Shown here one piece after another: positions 41,413 through 51,152 of a DNA stretch of 64,000 bases. The stretch comes from Candidatus Heimdallarchaeota archaeon (GTDB lineage: Archaea; Asgardarchaeota; Heimdallarchaeia; JABLTI01): the NCBI GenBank assembly GCA_018238155.1, contig JABCTZ010000022.1, positions 1-64,000 of the forward strand. Direction: 5' to 3'. Numbering within the stretch: position 1 is the first letter of the stretch; each line of letters starts with the position of its first letter. A program made the translations under genes and the position numbers. Below the pieces are notes generated by a model. It ran no database searches and was not told where the DNA came from. It worked only from the letters and a program-made list of their open reading frames with translations.

Positions 41413-41691
41413 GTGAAAAATATGCCCTATAAAAGATTAGTAGTTGAAGTCGTTTCTCAGGAAGGAAATTGTGCAGCAGGACATAAAGTTGGAGATAAAA
41501 TCATTTTCGAGGATGATGAAATAAAGGGTAAAATCTGTATTACTGCCCTCTATTCTATAATGCCAAAGATATTTGCTATGAAATTTGAAGCAAAATTTCC
41601 TTGGTTAGAAGATAAGGATATTGCCCCCCATGCTTGTCCTGATGGAAATAATCCTGTTATCTTCAAAATAACTCGAGAAGAACTCGAATGA
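41413..41691 (+). CDS. TIGR04076 family protein
   Basis: A 92-residue protein matching the TIGR04076 family: RLVVEVVSQEGNCAAGHKVG at the start, then a central ICITALYSIMPKIFAMKF and the C-terminal HACPDGNNPVIFKI. Two conserved Cys residues (in EGNCAAGH and HACPDG) may bind a metal. The biochemical role is unknown. The frame opens with GTG at 41413 (MKNMPYK), but ATG at 41422 is equally plausible. Confidence 0.85.
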   Translation: MKNMPYKRLVVEVVSQEGNCAAGHKVGDKIIFEDDEIKGKICITALYSIMPKIFAMKFEAKFPWLEDKDIAPHACPDGNNPVIFKITREELE

Positions 41692-41803
41692 TTTAGTGTT
41701 CTGACAGGCATTATTTTTTTTTCTTTCGAAAAAAATTGAACGAAGAAAAAATAGTGATAATAAAAAAGAAAGAGTGAAAAAGTAACTAATAGTTACTTTT
41801 ATT

Positions 41804-44620
41804 TCACATTTCTAGTGCGAATTTTGTTTTCGTTGGAGGGGTTACTATGGCAATTGGATCAAATATTGGTCCATTTGATAATGGTGTTAAAATATTAGTA
41901 TCCATATCAACAACCAATTTATCTACACTACCATCAAACAAACCAGAATGATATACATCTGAACCATTTGTGAATCTGAAGTAATAGTTGTATGTACTAA
42001 GAACACCATTGAATTGAGCATAGCCAGTACTATTCGTCAGAGCACTCAACCCTGAGTAGGACCCTCCTTCTCTATACAGATAAACTAGAATCCCGGAATC
42101 GGGGACACCGTCATCATTAACGAAGCAGAATACTCTTGCACCAATATTGATATCGTGAGTATATTCTGGCAATGCACCATTGAATTCAGTTGACCAGAAT
42201 TGTCCACCAGCATAATCCACTCTGAATTTGTATTGCGTAGTAGATAAGACACCATTGAATTGTGCATGACCAGTCACATTTGTTCTGACACTAAATCCAG
42301 AGTAAGAACCACTAGCTGTAAAGAGGTAAACTCTAACATTATTTAGAGGGTTATCTTCTACTCCATAGACAACATGAGCATAGACAATACCACCAATATT
42401 GGTCTCAACAACACTTTCAGGTTGTGTTCCATTAAATTCTGTGGACCAGAAGCGTCCAGCGGCATAATCAACTCTGAATTTGTATTGTGTAGTTGCTAGG
42501 ACTCCGTTGAATTGTGCATAGCCTGTTGAATTGGTTCGTGTGCTAATACCTGAGTAAGAACCACTTGCAGTAAAGAGATACACTCGAACATTGTTGAGGG
42601 GAGCATCATCAGGACCATAGACAACATGGGCGTAAACAACACCACCAATATTAATTTCTACAACAAAGTCATCGATACTTCCATTGAATTCTGTGGACCA
42701 GAAGCGTCCGGCGGCATAGTCAACTCTGAATTTATATTGTGTAGTTGCTAGGACTCCATCAAATCGAGCATAACCTGTACTATTAGTTCGTGCGCTTATA
42801 CCTGAGTAGGAGCCACTTGCAGTAAAGAGATACGCTCTGACATTGCTTAATGGTAAATTGCCGGCACCATAAGTAACATGTGCATAAACCGTTCCGCCAA
42901 TATTAATATCAACAACAATAAATGATGCTGAACCATTGAAAACATCAGACCAGAAGCGACCACCAGCAAAGTCAACTCTAAATTTGTAATCGGTGCTCTT
43001 TAAGACTCCATTGAATCGTGCATAGCCGGTTGAATTTGTTCTCGCAGATATTCCTGAATAGGAACCACTTGCAGTAAAGAGATATACTCTAACATTGCTC
43101 AATGGATTTCCTTCTGAACCATAGATTACATGTGCATAGGCTTCTGCACCAACATTAATTTCAACGATCAATACTGCTTGGGAGCCATTGAATTCACCAC
43201 TCCATTCTCGACCGCCTGCGTAATCCACTCTGAATTTAAACATAGAATCTTTCTCAATTGGGCTAAACAGAACATAGCCTGTTGAATTTGTTCTTGCACT
43301 CCTACCCGTATAGGAGCCACTTGCAGTAAAGAGATACACTCGAACATTATTGAGTGGTAGTTCATCTGGACCGTAAATTACATGACCGTATACTTTTCCA
43401 CCAATATAAATTGTAATTACTGCTCCATCTGAAGCACCAAATACATCACTCCAAGTTCTGGCTGCGCCATAATCAACTCTAAATTTGTAGGCACCAGCAG
43501 AAAGTGCGAAAGCAGCATAACCAGTTGAATTAGTTCGTGTACTTACTCCTAAATAGGATCCAGTGCTACTGAATAGATAAACTCGTAAATTATTTTGACC
43601 AATTTCATCAGCATCAACAACATGAGCATAAACAACTCCACCACCAATATCGATGGTAGTTTCACTCACTGTTGGATAGTTAACTTGTGGACTTGAATAG
43701 TTCAATCCTAAGTAGAATACTTTGAAGACATATACACCTGGACTTATAGTTAGGAAAGCATCGCCTTCACTATTGGTGACTGCATATTCGCCATTGTAGC
43801 GACCTAAACTATCGAAACTAAATACAGTTAAACCGTTAATTCCACCTGCTTGGTTTTGAACGTGAACTTTCATTAAATCGCCAGTTGCACCTACTTGAAC
43901 TGTAACCGAAGATACTGAAGGATGATAGAATGCTTCTGACCAGTAGATCTGACCTAAGTAACTTACTCGAGCTTTGTACTCACCGATTCTCAAAAATTGT
44001 TCTACTTTTCCTGAGGACGCGGTTGTTTGTGTTGGGACACCTGTGAAAGCATCATTTGAATGATAAAAATCAACATTTGCTCCACTTACGGGATCTGAAT
44101 CCTGATCAATAACATTTACAGTAAATAGTGAGCCAAAAGTAGTACCACTTGGTGTAAAAGCTTTCGTTTCTACGGAAGCTCCAAATGACACTGTTAATGT
44201 ATAGGATGTTCCTTCTTCAAGTTGCCCTACGAGACTTGTTGCAGAAAGAATAACATTTCCCGCTTTTCCGTCTAGTATTTGAGAGGCACCTGCTTGTGTA
44301 TGAGCCCAATCATAGCTATTGGTTCCATCAGTGATTGCATAAGAAAATTCAGTCATGTTTGCAATTCCAACACCATTCGTTGTTACAATAATGATGTTAA
44401 CCTTAATTGCATCAATAGAACCATCGTGATCATAATCTTTGAATTCAGATACAGTGCTAATTCCAAAAGTTATTTCTGTCTCTTGATTAAGAAGAGGGAC
44501 AACAACAAAGTAAACGACTGCAGCAGCTGAAACAGTTAAAGCTATTAGTAAAATGGTTGCTATCACCGGACTAACTGCTCTCTTGTTTCTAAATATATTT
44601 CTCATTGTATTTCGTTCCAC
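41804..44620 (-). CDS. Giant archaeal pilin-like protein with about nine CnaB-type repeats
   Basis: A 938-residue protein. The N-terminus (NIFRNKRAVSPVIATILLIA) is an archaeal class III signal peptide: cleavage by the prepilin peptidase after the basic stretch exposes a hydrophobic helix that packs in a pilus. Beyond residue 160 come repeats of about 84 residues, seven clear and two divergent. Each repeat has YAHVVYGPDDAPLNNVRVY, FTASGSYSGISTRTNSTGYA and YKFRVDYAAGRFWSTEFNGT-type blocks of a carboxypeptidase-regulatory/CnaB beta-sandwich. Ordinary archaeal pilins are 100-250 residues, so this is a very large surface adhesin on a pilin base. The repeats are near identical, so copy number may vary between strains. 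Confidence 0.88.
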   Translation of the reverse strand: MERNTMRNIFRNKRAVSPVIATILLIALTVSAAAVVYFVVVPLLNQETEITFGISTVSEFKDYDHDGSIDAIKVNIIIVTTNGVGIANMTEFSYAITDGTNSYDWAHTQAGASQILDGKAGNVILSATSLVGQLEEGTSYTLTVSFGASVETKAFTPSGTTFGSLFTVNVIDQDSDPVSGANVDFYHSNDAFTGVPTQTTASSGKVEQFLRIGEYKARVSYLGQIYWSEAFYHPSVSSVTVQVGATGDLMKVHVQNQAGGINGLTVFSFDSLGRYNGEYAVTNSEGDAFLTISPGVYVFKVFYLGLNYSSPQVNYPTVSETTIDIGGGVVYAHVVDADEIGQNNLRVYLFSSTGSYLGVSTRTNSTGYAAFALSAGAYKFRVDYGAARTWSDVFGASDGAVITIYIGGKVYGHVIYGPDELPLNNVRVYLFTASGSYTGRSARTNSTGYVLFSPIEKDSMFKFRVDYAGGREWSGEFNGSQAVLIVEINVGAEAYAHVIYGSEGNPLSNVRVYLFTASGSYSGISARTNSTGYARFNGVLKSTDYKFRVDFAGGRFWSDVFNGSASFIVVDINIGGTVYAHVTYGAGNLPLSNVRAYLFTASGSYSGISARTNSTGYARFDGVLATTQYKFRVDYAAGRFWSTEFNGSIDDFVVEINIGGVVYAHVVYGPDDAPLNNVRVYLFTASGSYSGISTRTNSTGYAQFNGVLATTQYKFRVDYAAGRFWSTEFNGTQPESVVETNIGGIVYAHVVYGVEDNPLNNVRVYLFTASGSYSGFSVRTNVTGHAQFNGVLSTTQYKFRVDYAGGQFWSTEFNGALPEYTHDINIGARVFCFVNDDGVPDSGILVYLYREGGSYSGLSALTNSTGYAQFNGVLSTYNYYFRFTNGSDVYHSGLFDGSVDKLVVDMDTNILTPLSNGPIFDPIAIVTPPTKTKFALEM

Positions 44621-44836
44621 CAGAATATAGATAATAAAATAATAATTGATAGATTAAACATAAATTAGTGATAATCAATAACTACAAAGATAAAATATAA
44701 GTATTAGGAAATAGGCATCCGCGTTTATAGTAGGGTTATCCGCAGATAAATGAATCAAAATTCATTAAGAAAAGTAAAAAAATAGAAAATGACAGCAATT
44801 TTCAATGAAAACTACTGTTTTAGTAAACACTTTGAT

Positions 44837-46072
44837 TTAAATAATATCCAGATTTTTGGCATGTTTTGTGATAATTTCAACTGCCTCATCAATTGTTTCA
44901 AAATCAAATGATGATTGACATGAAGTACGTAACAATTCTCTACCAACGGGTGTTGCTGGAGTTCTTACTGGATTTGTATAAACACTTCTTGGTGTTTCTG
45001 CAAGTAAATCCTTGAACATCTGGAAAGTTTTCATTTCATCACATATTAGCAATGGAATAATTGGTGATGCAGAATGACCAATATCGAAACCGGCATCTAA
45101 ATATCCTTTCTTTAATCGCTTAGCATTTGCCCATAATTTTTGGCGATGAGAGTCATCTTTTTCAATTATGTCAAGTACTGCTAGTACTGTAGCAACAGCT
45201 GAGGGAGGGGAACTTGCACTGAAAATCATGCTTCTTGCTCTGTGTTTAACCCATTTACAGACTGATTCTGAGGCAGCAATATAACCACCAATAGAAGCGA
45301 AGCTTTTAGAGAATGTGCCCATAACAATATCTACTTTGTCTTGAACGCCAAAATGAGCTGCAGTTCCACGTCCATTTGGACCCAAAACACCTACAGCATG
45401 AGCATCATCAACATAAACTCCTGCACCATAAGTTTCAGCAAGTTCTGTTATCTCATCTAGCTTTGCGATATCGCCTTCCATTGAGAATATTCCGTCAGTC
45501 ACAATAAGAGCATACTCACCTTTAGGAATCTTTTTCAAAGATTTTTCTAATGAGTCCATATCGTTGTGTTTGTAGATGATCTTATTCTTTTTATCAAGAC
45601 TGCTTAATCGAATGCCATCTATAATTGATGCATGATTCTGTTCATCTGAAACAACCCAATCACCTTTTCTTAGAAAACATGAAAGAGTTCCTAGATTCGC
45701 TTGCATACCTGTTGAGAAGATTACAGCGCTTTCTGTCCCTATGAATTCTGCGAGTCGATTCTCTAATCTTGTATGGATATCCATTGTACCATTCAATAAT
45801 CTTGAGCCGGTAGAGCCAGTACCGTACTCTTCAATTGCATTACATGCAGCTTCTTTGACTTTTGGATTGGTTGTCATTGAAAGGTAATTATTGCTTCCAA
45901 ACATAATTGTTTCTCGATCGCCGAATTTCACTATTGGACCTTGTTCGCTGGAAAGTTCCATAAAATATGGGTATAAACCTAGTTGTTTGGCAAAATCCAT
46001 TTGATCAAATAACTCTGCTTGTGCCCGTTCCTCATATTTTTGGAAAAATGTCATAGTAACAACTTCATTCAT
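44837..46072 (-). CDS. Serine palmitoyltransferase / 2-amino-3-ketobutyrate CoA ligase-like PLP enzyme
   Basis: A 411-residue alpha-oxoamine synthase. PLP-binding Lys256 is in VMGTFSKSFASIGGY; other landmarks are FGSNNYLSMTTNP, EYGTGSTGSRLLNGT, IFSTGMQANLGTL, DEQNHASIIDGIRLS and YVDDAHAVGVLG. These enzymes condense an acyl-CoA with an amino acid. The QGPIVKFGDRETIMFGSNNY segment and GTGSTGSRLLNGTMDIH resemble bacterial serine palmitoyltransferase, but Kbl and BioF are close relatives and I cannot separate them by eye. If it is SPT, it would make a sphingoid base, unusual for an archaeon. It stands alone between the giant pilin and a GNAT gene. Confidence 0.85.
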   Translation of the reverse strand: MNEVVTMTFFQKYEERAQAELFDQMDFAKQLGLYPYFMELSSEQGPIVKFGDRETIMFGSNNYLSMTTNPKVKEAACNAIEEYGTGSTGSRLLNGTMDIHTRLENRLAEFIGTESAVIFSTGMQANLGTLSCFLRKGDWVVSDEQNHASIIDGIRLSSLDKKNKIIYKHNDMDSLEKSLKKIPKGEYALIVTDGIFSMEGDIAKLDEITELAETYGAGVYVDDAHAVGVLGPNGRGTAAHFGVQDKVDIVMGTFSKSFASIGGYIAASESVCKWVKHRARSMIFSASSPPSAVATVLAVLDIIEKDDSHRQKLWANAKRLKKGYLDAGFDIGHSASPIIPLLICDEMKTFQMFKDLLAETPRSVYTNPVRTPATPVGRELLRTSCQSSFDFETIDEAVEIITKHAKNLDII

Positions 46073-46223
46073 TGACGTTCATTATGTGTTTTTAAAATTT
46101 ACTTGAATACTCATTATCAATTGCCTTTAATAAGTAACCACATTTTATCGAGAAAAGTTAAAGTAAGAAAAACAATGTTTAGTTTCTAGTGGGAAACACT
46201 ACTAAAGAAATGATTGATTTAAA

Positions 46224-46844
46224 ATGTCGAAAATTGTCATCAAAAAATGTACAGAAAAACATCTTTACAGCTATACCAAAATAATGGTGCAAGCATTTAA
46301 TGACAAATATCCACATTTTTTCTCAGGAGTTCCCGAAAAGGAATATATTGAAATTTTACAACAACTCAATTTATTAGAACTCCAATCAAATAAGTTCATT
46401 GGAAAATATGTTATAATTTATAATGAGAGCGTAGCAGGTGCAATTAATTTCTACATCAGCAGACAAAAAATACTCCTAGCTGAGTTTTATAAGATCCTAG
46501 GGAAAAATATTGGTTATCTTAAAGCAATTAAAGTAGGAATTATGCTCTTAGGGTTTGGTCCACCTTTCAATTTTCCCATGAATACTCTATATATAGATCA
46601 AATAGGTATAAGTGCTGATTTCAGAAGAAAGGGCCTCGGAAAAAAATTAATGCATTTTGCTGTTAAAAAAGCAATGAAAACAGGTTGCAAAAAAGTTAAG
46701 CTGGATGTTATAGCTAAAAATGAAGGAGCTATTGCACTTTACAATAAGCTAGGGTTTGTTATAACCAAAACCAATGAAACATCACTGGGTGAAGTTTTTC
46801 TTGGTATAAGAAAATACTATTCGATGGAGAAAAAATTATCGTAA
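46224..46844 (+). CDS. GNAT-family N-acetyltransferase
   Basis: A 206-residue GNAT-fold enzyme. The acetyl-CoA binding motif A is IDQIGISADFRRKGLGKKLM, followed by the VKLDVIAKNEGAIALYNKLG helix-strand typical of the family. The N-terminal half is divergent and determines the substrate, which is unknown. It is followed 90 bases later by a response regulator on the same strand. Full-length compared with the family. Confidence 0.88.
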   Translation: MSKIVIKKCTEKHLYSYTKIMVQAFNDKYPHFFSGVPEKEYIEILQQLNLLELQSNKFIGKYVIIYNESVAGAINFYISRQKILLAEFYKILGKNIGYLKAIKVGIMLLGFGPPFNFPMNTLYIDQIGISADFRRKGLGKKLMHFAVKKAMKTGCKKVKLDVIAKNEGAIALYNKLGFVITKTNETSLGEVFLGIRKYYSMEKKLS

Positions 46845-46935
46845 TTAGTCCTTTTTCTTATCTGTATGTGGTATCAGAATGCTTATCAAACTTTTTTGTC
46901 TATTATGATAAGAGATACTTGGATGAAATACTATA

Positions 46936-47316
46936 ATGACTCGAGAGAAAGCAATATTGGTTATGGATGATGATGATTCTTTTCAGAAAGTCATGAAAGA
47001 GGTTCTAGATTGTTTAGGATATTCAAGTTTTTTTGTTAAAAATGGCGAGGAAGCATTTTTTTTGTATAAAAAAGCTAAAGAATCAAACAAACCTTTCGAT
47101 GCTGTTATTCTGGATTTACATATTGAAGAAGGAATAAATGGTGAAGAAGGGACAAAGCTTTTGCTTACTTACGATCCCAAAGTCAAAATAATCATTTCAA
47201 GTGGAATGGGTAATCATCCTATGATGGATAAACCTCAAGATTATGGGTTACAAGGAACTTTGCTAAAACCATTTGGTATGCCTACTTTGAAAGCACTATT
47301 GGAAAAATTATTGTGA
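46936..47316 (+). CDS. Stand-alone response regulator receiver domain
   Basis: A 126-residue CheY-like receiver domain without an output domain. Acidic pocket in ILVMDDDDSF, phospho-acceptor Asp in DAVILDLHIEEG, the conserved Ser in KIIISSGMG and Lys in GTLLKPFGMP are all present. It would accept phosphate from a histidine kinase, but none is in the window. It lies between the GNAT gene and sfsA, all on the plus strand. Confidence 0.92.
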   Translation: MTREKAILVMDDDDSFQKVMKEVLDCLGYSSFFVKNGEEAFFLYKKAKESNKPFDAVILDLHIEEGINGEEGTKLLLTYDPKVKIIISSGMGNHPMMDKPQDYGLQGTLLKPFGMPTLKALLEKLL

Positions 47317-47380
47317 AAATAATTTATTGATTCATTTCTATTTCCGAAAGAGTCTAAAGTTCTATCATCCAATTATCGTT

Positions 47381-48130
47381 ATGAATAAAAAAATCATCTC
47401 AGTAGAGGGCAAACTCTACTATGGTCGATTTGTTGATAGACCAAATCGCTTTTTAGTCAATATTAAATTGGAGGGAACAGATGAAATCCACGCTGCATTT
47501 CTACATGACCCTGGTAGAATGAAGGAATTACTGTTACCAGATGTACGATTACTAATTAGAAAACCTTTGAAAATGAGTGACAGGAAAACTAATTGGGATG
47601 TTTTAGCAGTTTATCATAACAATTTCTGGATTACGATTAAATCTAGCTTGCCAAATTTAGTTGCAAAAACAGCATTAAGTAATGGTTGGATATCGGAATT
47701 AGTAGAATATCCTAATCTGAAACCAGAAATTAAATACGGTCACAGTCGCTTAGACTTTCTTCTAACAAATGGATCAAGTGAATGTTATGTTGAGGTAAAA
47801 GGTGTTACTCTTGTTGAGAGTGGAGTTGCTTTGTTTCCAGATGCACCTACTTCACGAGGAACACGACATCTACAGGAATTAATTAAATTAAAAGCCGAAG
47901 GAAAGAGAGCAGTAGTACTTTTTATTTGTATGAGAAATGACCCTGAAGCTTTTTCACCAAATTGGATAACTGATCCTGTGTTCAGTAAACAATTAGAAAC
48001 AGCAGTAAATGAGGGAGTAGAAGTTTTGGTGTATAAGGTACAACCCGCAGTTAAAAATAACAAATTGGTTCTTTTTTTCACTGAAAACATTGAAAACATA
48101 ATTATAGAAGAAACTAAATCCTTTCAATAA
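47381..48130 (+). CDS. sfsA: SfsA family protein (sugar fermentation stimulation / DNA-binding nuclease-like)
   Basis: A 249-residue SfsA homologue. Landmarks: VNIKLEGTDEIHAAFLHDPG, RMKELLLPDVRLLI, the PD-(D/E)xK-like core SRLDFLLTNG and CYVEVKGVTL, and PDAPTSRGTRHLQELI. The family carries a nuclease fold and has been linked to maltose regulation in bacteria, although its function is not settled. The frame is open from TTG 47327, but ATG 47381 matches the family start. The PD-(D/E)xK residues are intact. Confidence 0.93.
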   Translation: MNKKIISVEGKLYYGRFVDRPNRFLVNIKLEGTDEIHAAFLHDPGRMKELLLPDVRLLIRKPLKMSDRKTNWDVLAVYHNNFWITIKSSLPNLVAKTALSNGWISELVEYPNLKPEIKYGHSRLDFLLTNGSSECYVEVKGVTLVESGVALFPDAPTSRGTRHLQELIKLKAEGKRAVVLFICMRNDPEAFSPNWITDPVFSKQLETAVNEGVEVLVYKVQPAVKNNKLVLFFTENIENIIIEETKSFQ

Positions 48131-48153
48131 AGACTTCTTTTCATCACGATTTT

Positions 48154-48441
48154 GTGGGAATAACCTTGGAAGAATTAAAACTCGTTGGGAAAATTGCTGC
48201 GGATAAAGAAAGTAAGAAATTAGGAAGAATAATAAAAATCGAAAATATTGAAGATCAGAAAACAAAGATACCAAAACCGAATGTTCTTGTTTTAGTAAGC
48301 AAACCATTCAGAAAAGATATTGTAATTTTAATTGAAGTTTCAAAATTATTAAGAGAAGAAGCTGAATATGTTTGGTTTGATATTTTCAAGAAGGATTTCG
48401 ACCAAGAAGTAAGAGAAACCAGAGCTTTGATTAATTTATAA
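48154..48441 (+). CDS. PRC-barrel-like small protein, 95 aa
   Basis: The first 40 residues (LKLVGKIAADKESKKLGRII) resemble a PRC-barrel start, followed by an alternation of charged strands. No catalytic motif. It starts with GTG at 48154, or with TTG four codons later. A related small protein lies at 49687-50010, and the two flank the TauE-type permease gene; they may be paralogues. PRC-barrels are adaptor domains that often bind RNA or membranes-associated partners. Confidence 0.6.
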   Translation: MGITLEELKLVGKIAADKESKKLGRIIKIENIEDQKTKIPKPNVLVLVSKPFRKDIVILIEVSKLLREEAEYVWFDIFKKDFDQEVRETRALINL

Positions 48442-48570
48442 GATTTTAGAATTTCTTTGAAAAATAGACTCAATAGAAATAACCAGCTATTTTTGTTCAT
48501 ATAATGAGTATGAGAGCTATATTTAAATTCAAGTCTATTGATTGAAAATTGGCATTCAGAGGAATTCATT

Positions 48571-49554
48571 ATGAGCTTTCTAGTGGAATATGGTTGGTTA
48601 GCTATAGTAATAATAATTGTACTAGCATTCCTTTGCGAATTTATGGACGCATCTCTAGGAATGGGTTATGGTACAACTTTGACACCTGTATTACTTTTCT
48701 TTGTAGATGATATTGCAATGATAGTTCCAGCCGTGCTTTTATCTGAATTCATTACAGGTTTGGTCTCTGCGACGTTTCATATAATTTTCAAAAATGTTAA
48801 ATTAGGACAAAAAGATAAAGTCAACAATTCCTTAGGTGAATTAAGTCCAAATATTATTGATACACAAACAGCTAGTGCTATTTCAATCCCTATTAGTAAC
48901 AATTTAAAAATCACTGAAAACGGAAATGGATTTACTGAATCTATTGGGAATTTGACTCGTGATACGAAAATTGTCATGATTCTCGCTTTCTTTGGAATAT
49001 TAGGAGCAATTTGCTCTTCAGTTATTTCAGTTATTTGTCATTCAAATGAGGTATTTAATTTTGGTGCAAAAATCTACATAGGACTAATGGTTATTGCTAT
49101 GGGGATTGTTATTATCGTTTTACGAAATAAGGTGCAAAAGTTCTCTTACAAGAAAATAGTATCCTTGGGTGTATTGGCAGGCTTTAATAAAGGGCTATCA
49201 GGAGGAGGATATGGCCCAATTACTGTTTCAGGTCAAATTCTAGCAGGACGGGAAGGGAAAAGCGCTATTGCATCAACTTCAGTTTCTGAAACACTTGTCT
49301 GCTTTGTTGGAGTAGCAGCTTATATTATTACGAACTTAATAATTATGAATCGTGGGGATTTAGATATTAGTTGGGAATATCTTGAGTATGCACCATATTT
49401 GATAGCTGGTGCGGTTGTCTCTGCACCGTTAGCTGCATTAACAACAAAAAAGGTTAAAGCAAAATGGTTGAAAATAGCAGTGGGATGGGGAACAATTGTA
49501 CTCGGTGTGTTCAGTATTATTAGATATACCTTGCATTTTGCAGGCATTTGGTAA
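48571..49554 (+). CDS. TauE/SafE family permease
   Basis: A membrane protein of about 327 residues with eight hydrophobic helices, of the TauE/SafE sulfite or organosulfonate exporter family. Landmarks: FCEFMDASLGMGYGTTLTPV at the start of the first repeat and FNKGLSGGGYGPITVSG at the start of the second. The two repeats reflect the internal duplication of the family. A soluble loop of about 60 residues joins them. The start at ATG 48571 fits better than ATG 48538, since helix one begins right after it. Substrate unknown, probably a sulphur-containing anion. Confidence 0.85.
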   Translation: MSFLVEYGWLAIVIIIVLAFLCEFMDASLGMGYGTTLTPVLLFFVDDIAMIVPAVLLSEFITGLVSATFHIIFKNVKLGQKDKVNNSLGELSPNIIDTQTASAISIPISNNLKITENGNGFTESIGNLTRDTKIVMILAFFGILGAICSSVISVICHSNEVFNFGAKIYIGLMVIAMGIVIIVLRNKVQKFSYKKIVSLGVLAGFNKGLSGGGYGPITVSGQILAGREGKSAIASTSVSETLVCFVGVAAYIITNLIIMNRGDLDISWEYLEYAPYLIAGAVVSAPLAALTTKKVKAKWLKIAVGWGTIVLGVFSIIRYTLHFAGIW

Positions 49555-49686
49555 TTCAAGAAATAAATTAAATTCTAAGCAAAAATTCTCTGATTATCAT
49601 TTGAAAAACTTATATGTTTGATACCCATAATTAATTTGGCATAATTACATGTTAATGAAAAATAATCTAAACTAGGAGTGTAGAAT

Positions 49687-50010
49687 TTGAGCTCGGAAAA
49701 AAAATTCACTGTTCTTGAGATGATTGGAAAAGCAGCCTTTGCAAATAATGAAGATACCAGTATTGGAAGAGTAACAAAGATAATTGATCAGAAAGATAGC
49801 GATGAGGATAATGAATGTCTCCTTGGAGACATAAAATCAGATTTATTCCAAATTGTTGTTAAAATTGATTCGAAGAAATTTGCAATGTTATCAGAACCAA
49901 CAGAAATATTATTTTCAAGTCAAACTATTGAAAGTGTTTCAAAAAGAGGGTTTAAACTTCTTTTAACAAAAGAAGCTATTGAATCATATTTAGAAAAAGA
50001 CCTTCATTAA
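49687..50010 (+). CDS. PRC-barrel-like small protein, 107 aa
   Basis: A relative of the small protein at 48154: it begins with FTVLEMIGKAAFANNEDTSI and GRVTKIIDQ, in line with LVGKIAADKESKKLGRI of the first, then has a longer acidic insertion. It lies just after the permease gene, in the same orientation. Its stop overlaps the end of the convergent YdjM-like gene by a few bases. TTG at 49687 is the start. Function unknown; a scaffold role is only an inference from the PRC-like fold. Confidence 0.55.
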   Translation: MSSEKKFTVLEMIGKAAFANNEDTSIGRVTKIIDQKDSDEDNECLLGDIKSDLFQIVVKIDSKKFAMLSEPTEILFSSQTIESVSKRGFKLLLTKEAIESYLEKDLH

Positions 50011-51068
50011 ATTCCAAGTGGTCTTTCAATCTCAATTATCTCACCATTTTCTTGAATGAAATAATTTATTTCCGTTGTTACATTATAGTGATAATGAGCA
50101 AGTTGAAAGCTTTTTTCAGCAGCTCTGATTGGTGCTGTCCAAGAAATTATCCATATGCTGTCTTCTTCAAAAGGATTTTCTTGATAAGCAACCCCTGTTA
50201 AAAATGGATACTTTTGACGTAAACGTAAATAGTGACCATCTTGTTTTGTTATATTAAGTAAATAATACCCTAAATCTTTGTCTCCAGAAGAGGATATTAT
50301 TACTAATTCCGGGATAATTCTTTCTTCTAGAAATTCCTTCTTCATACCATCTATAATTGCAAGAATTAGAGTTCGGTTGTCTGCTTTAGATCCTTCAATT
50401 ATTTTATAATTGATATTATGAGTAAATATAAACTCATTACTTGAGTAGGCTCCAGAACCATATTTTTCATTAAATAGATTAGTTGCTCTTATATTGGTAA
50501 CAATTCTAATCGTTGCAAATAAGGAGAAAACTATCATGAAAAAAGCTAAGCTTGTTGTTTTTCTTCGTTTATCCCATTTCAATGGCCAGACTGTTGTTAC
50601 AAACATTAATGCTGCTATTGTATGAATATTATTTGAAGAAAGTAATTTTATTCCATACCATTTTAAGCTGATTGGAAAGAAGATCATCATTCCTGTTGGG
50701 ACGATAATATCAACTGAGAAATGGAGCAGTGTTCCAATATAGAGAGAGAGAATGCCCCCAACAGACCAGAAATTAAGATCAGAATATTTCTCATGTTTCC
50801 ATATTTTATCCTTCAATTTTGGTATGTTAAGAATAGCAGCAAAAATAACTACAAAAGGAATTATCCCCAATAAACTATGAGTAATCGCTCTATGTTCTAA
50901 CCAAAACAACTTCGGAAAGAAATAAACTATAAAATTAAACAGCATATCAATATCAGGTAAAATAGACCCAATGATAATTGGAACAACAAATTTAGTAGGT
51001 ACTTTCTTGATTTTGTCAACCCAAAATATCAGAGAATAAGCAACTAAAGCATGTGTTATCGGATCCAA
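50007..51068 (-). CDS. YdjM-family membrane-bound metal-dependent hydrolase (DUF457)
   Basis: A 353-residue membrane protein of the YdjM/LexA-regulated hydrolase family. The metal-binding signature is spread across helices: MDPITHALVAYSL, IIIGSILPDIDMLFNF, LEHRAITHSLLGI and LLHFSVDIIVPTGMMIFFP, placing the conserved His and Asp in the membrane. Five or six transmembrane helices in the first 200 residues, then a C-terminal extracytoplasmic domain. The real substrate of the family is not established; phospholipid-like molecules have been suggested. Convergent with the PRC-like gene. Confidence 0.82.
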   Translation of the reverse strand: MDPITHALVAYSLIFWVDKIKKVPTKFVVPIIIGSILPDIDMLFNFIVYFFPKLFWLEHRAITHSLLGIIPFVVIFAAILNIPKLKDKIWKHEKYSDLNFWSVGGILSLYIGTLLHFSVDIIVPTGMMIFFPISLKWYGIKLLSSNNIHTIAALMFVTTVWPLKWDKRRKTTSLAFFMIVFSLFATIRIVTNIRATNLFNEKYGSGAYSSNEFIFTHNINYKIIEGSKADNRTLILAIIDGMKKEFLEERIIPELVIISSSGDKDLGYYLLNITKQDGHYLRLRQKYPFLTGVAYQENPFEEDSIWIISWTAPIRAAEKSFQLAHYHYNVTTEINYFIQENGEIIEIERPLGI

Positions 51069-51152
51069 TTATACATCCCTCCGGGATGAACTTTTGCAGA
51101 TACTTCTATTTTACTAAGAAGTTCTTTTTCCATAAGTGTTTTCTTGTTCATG

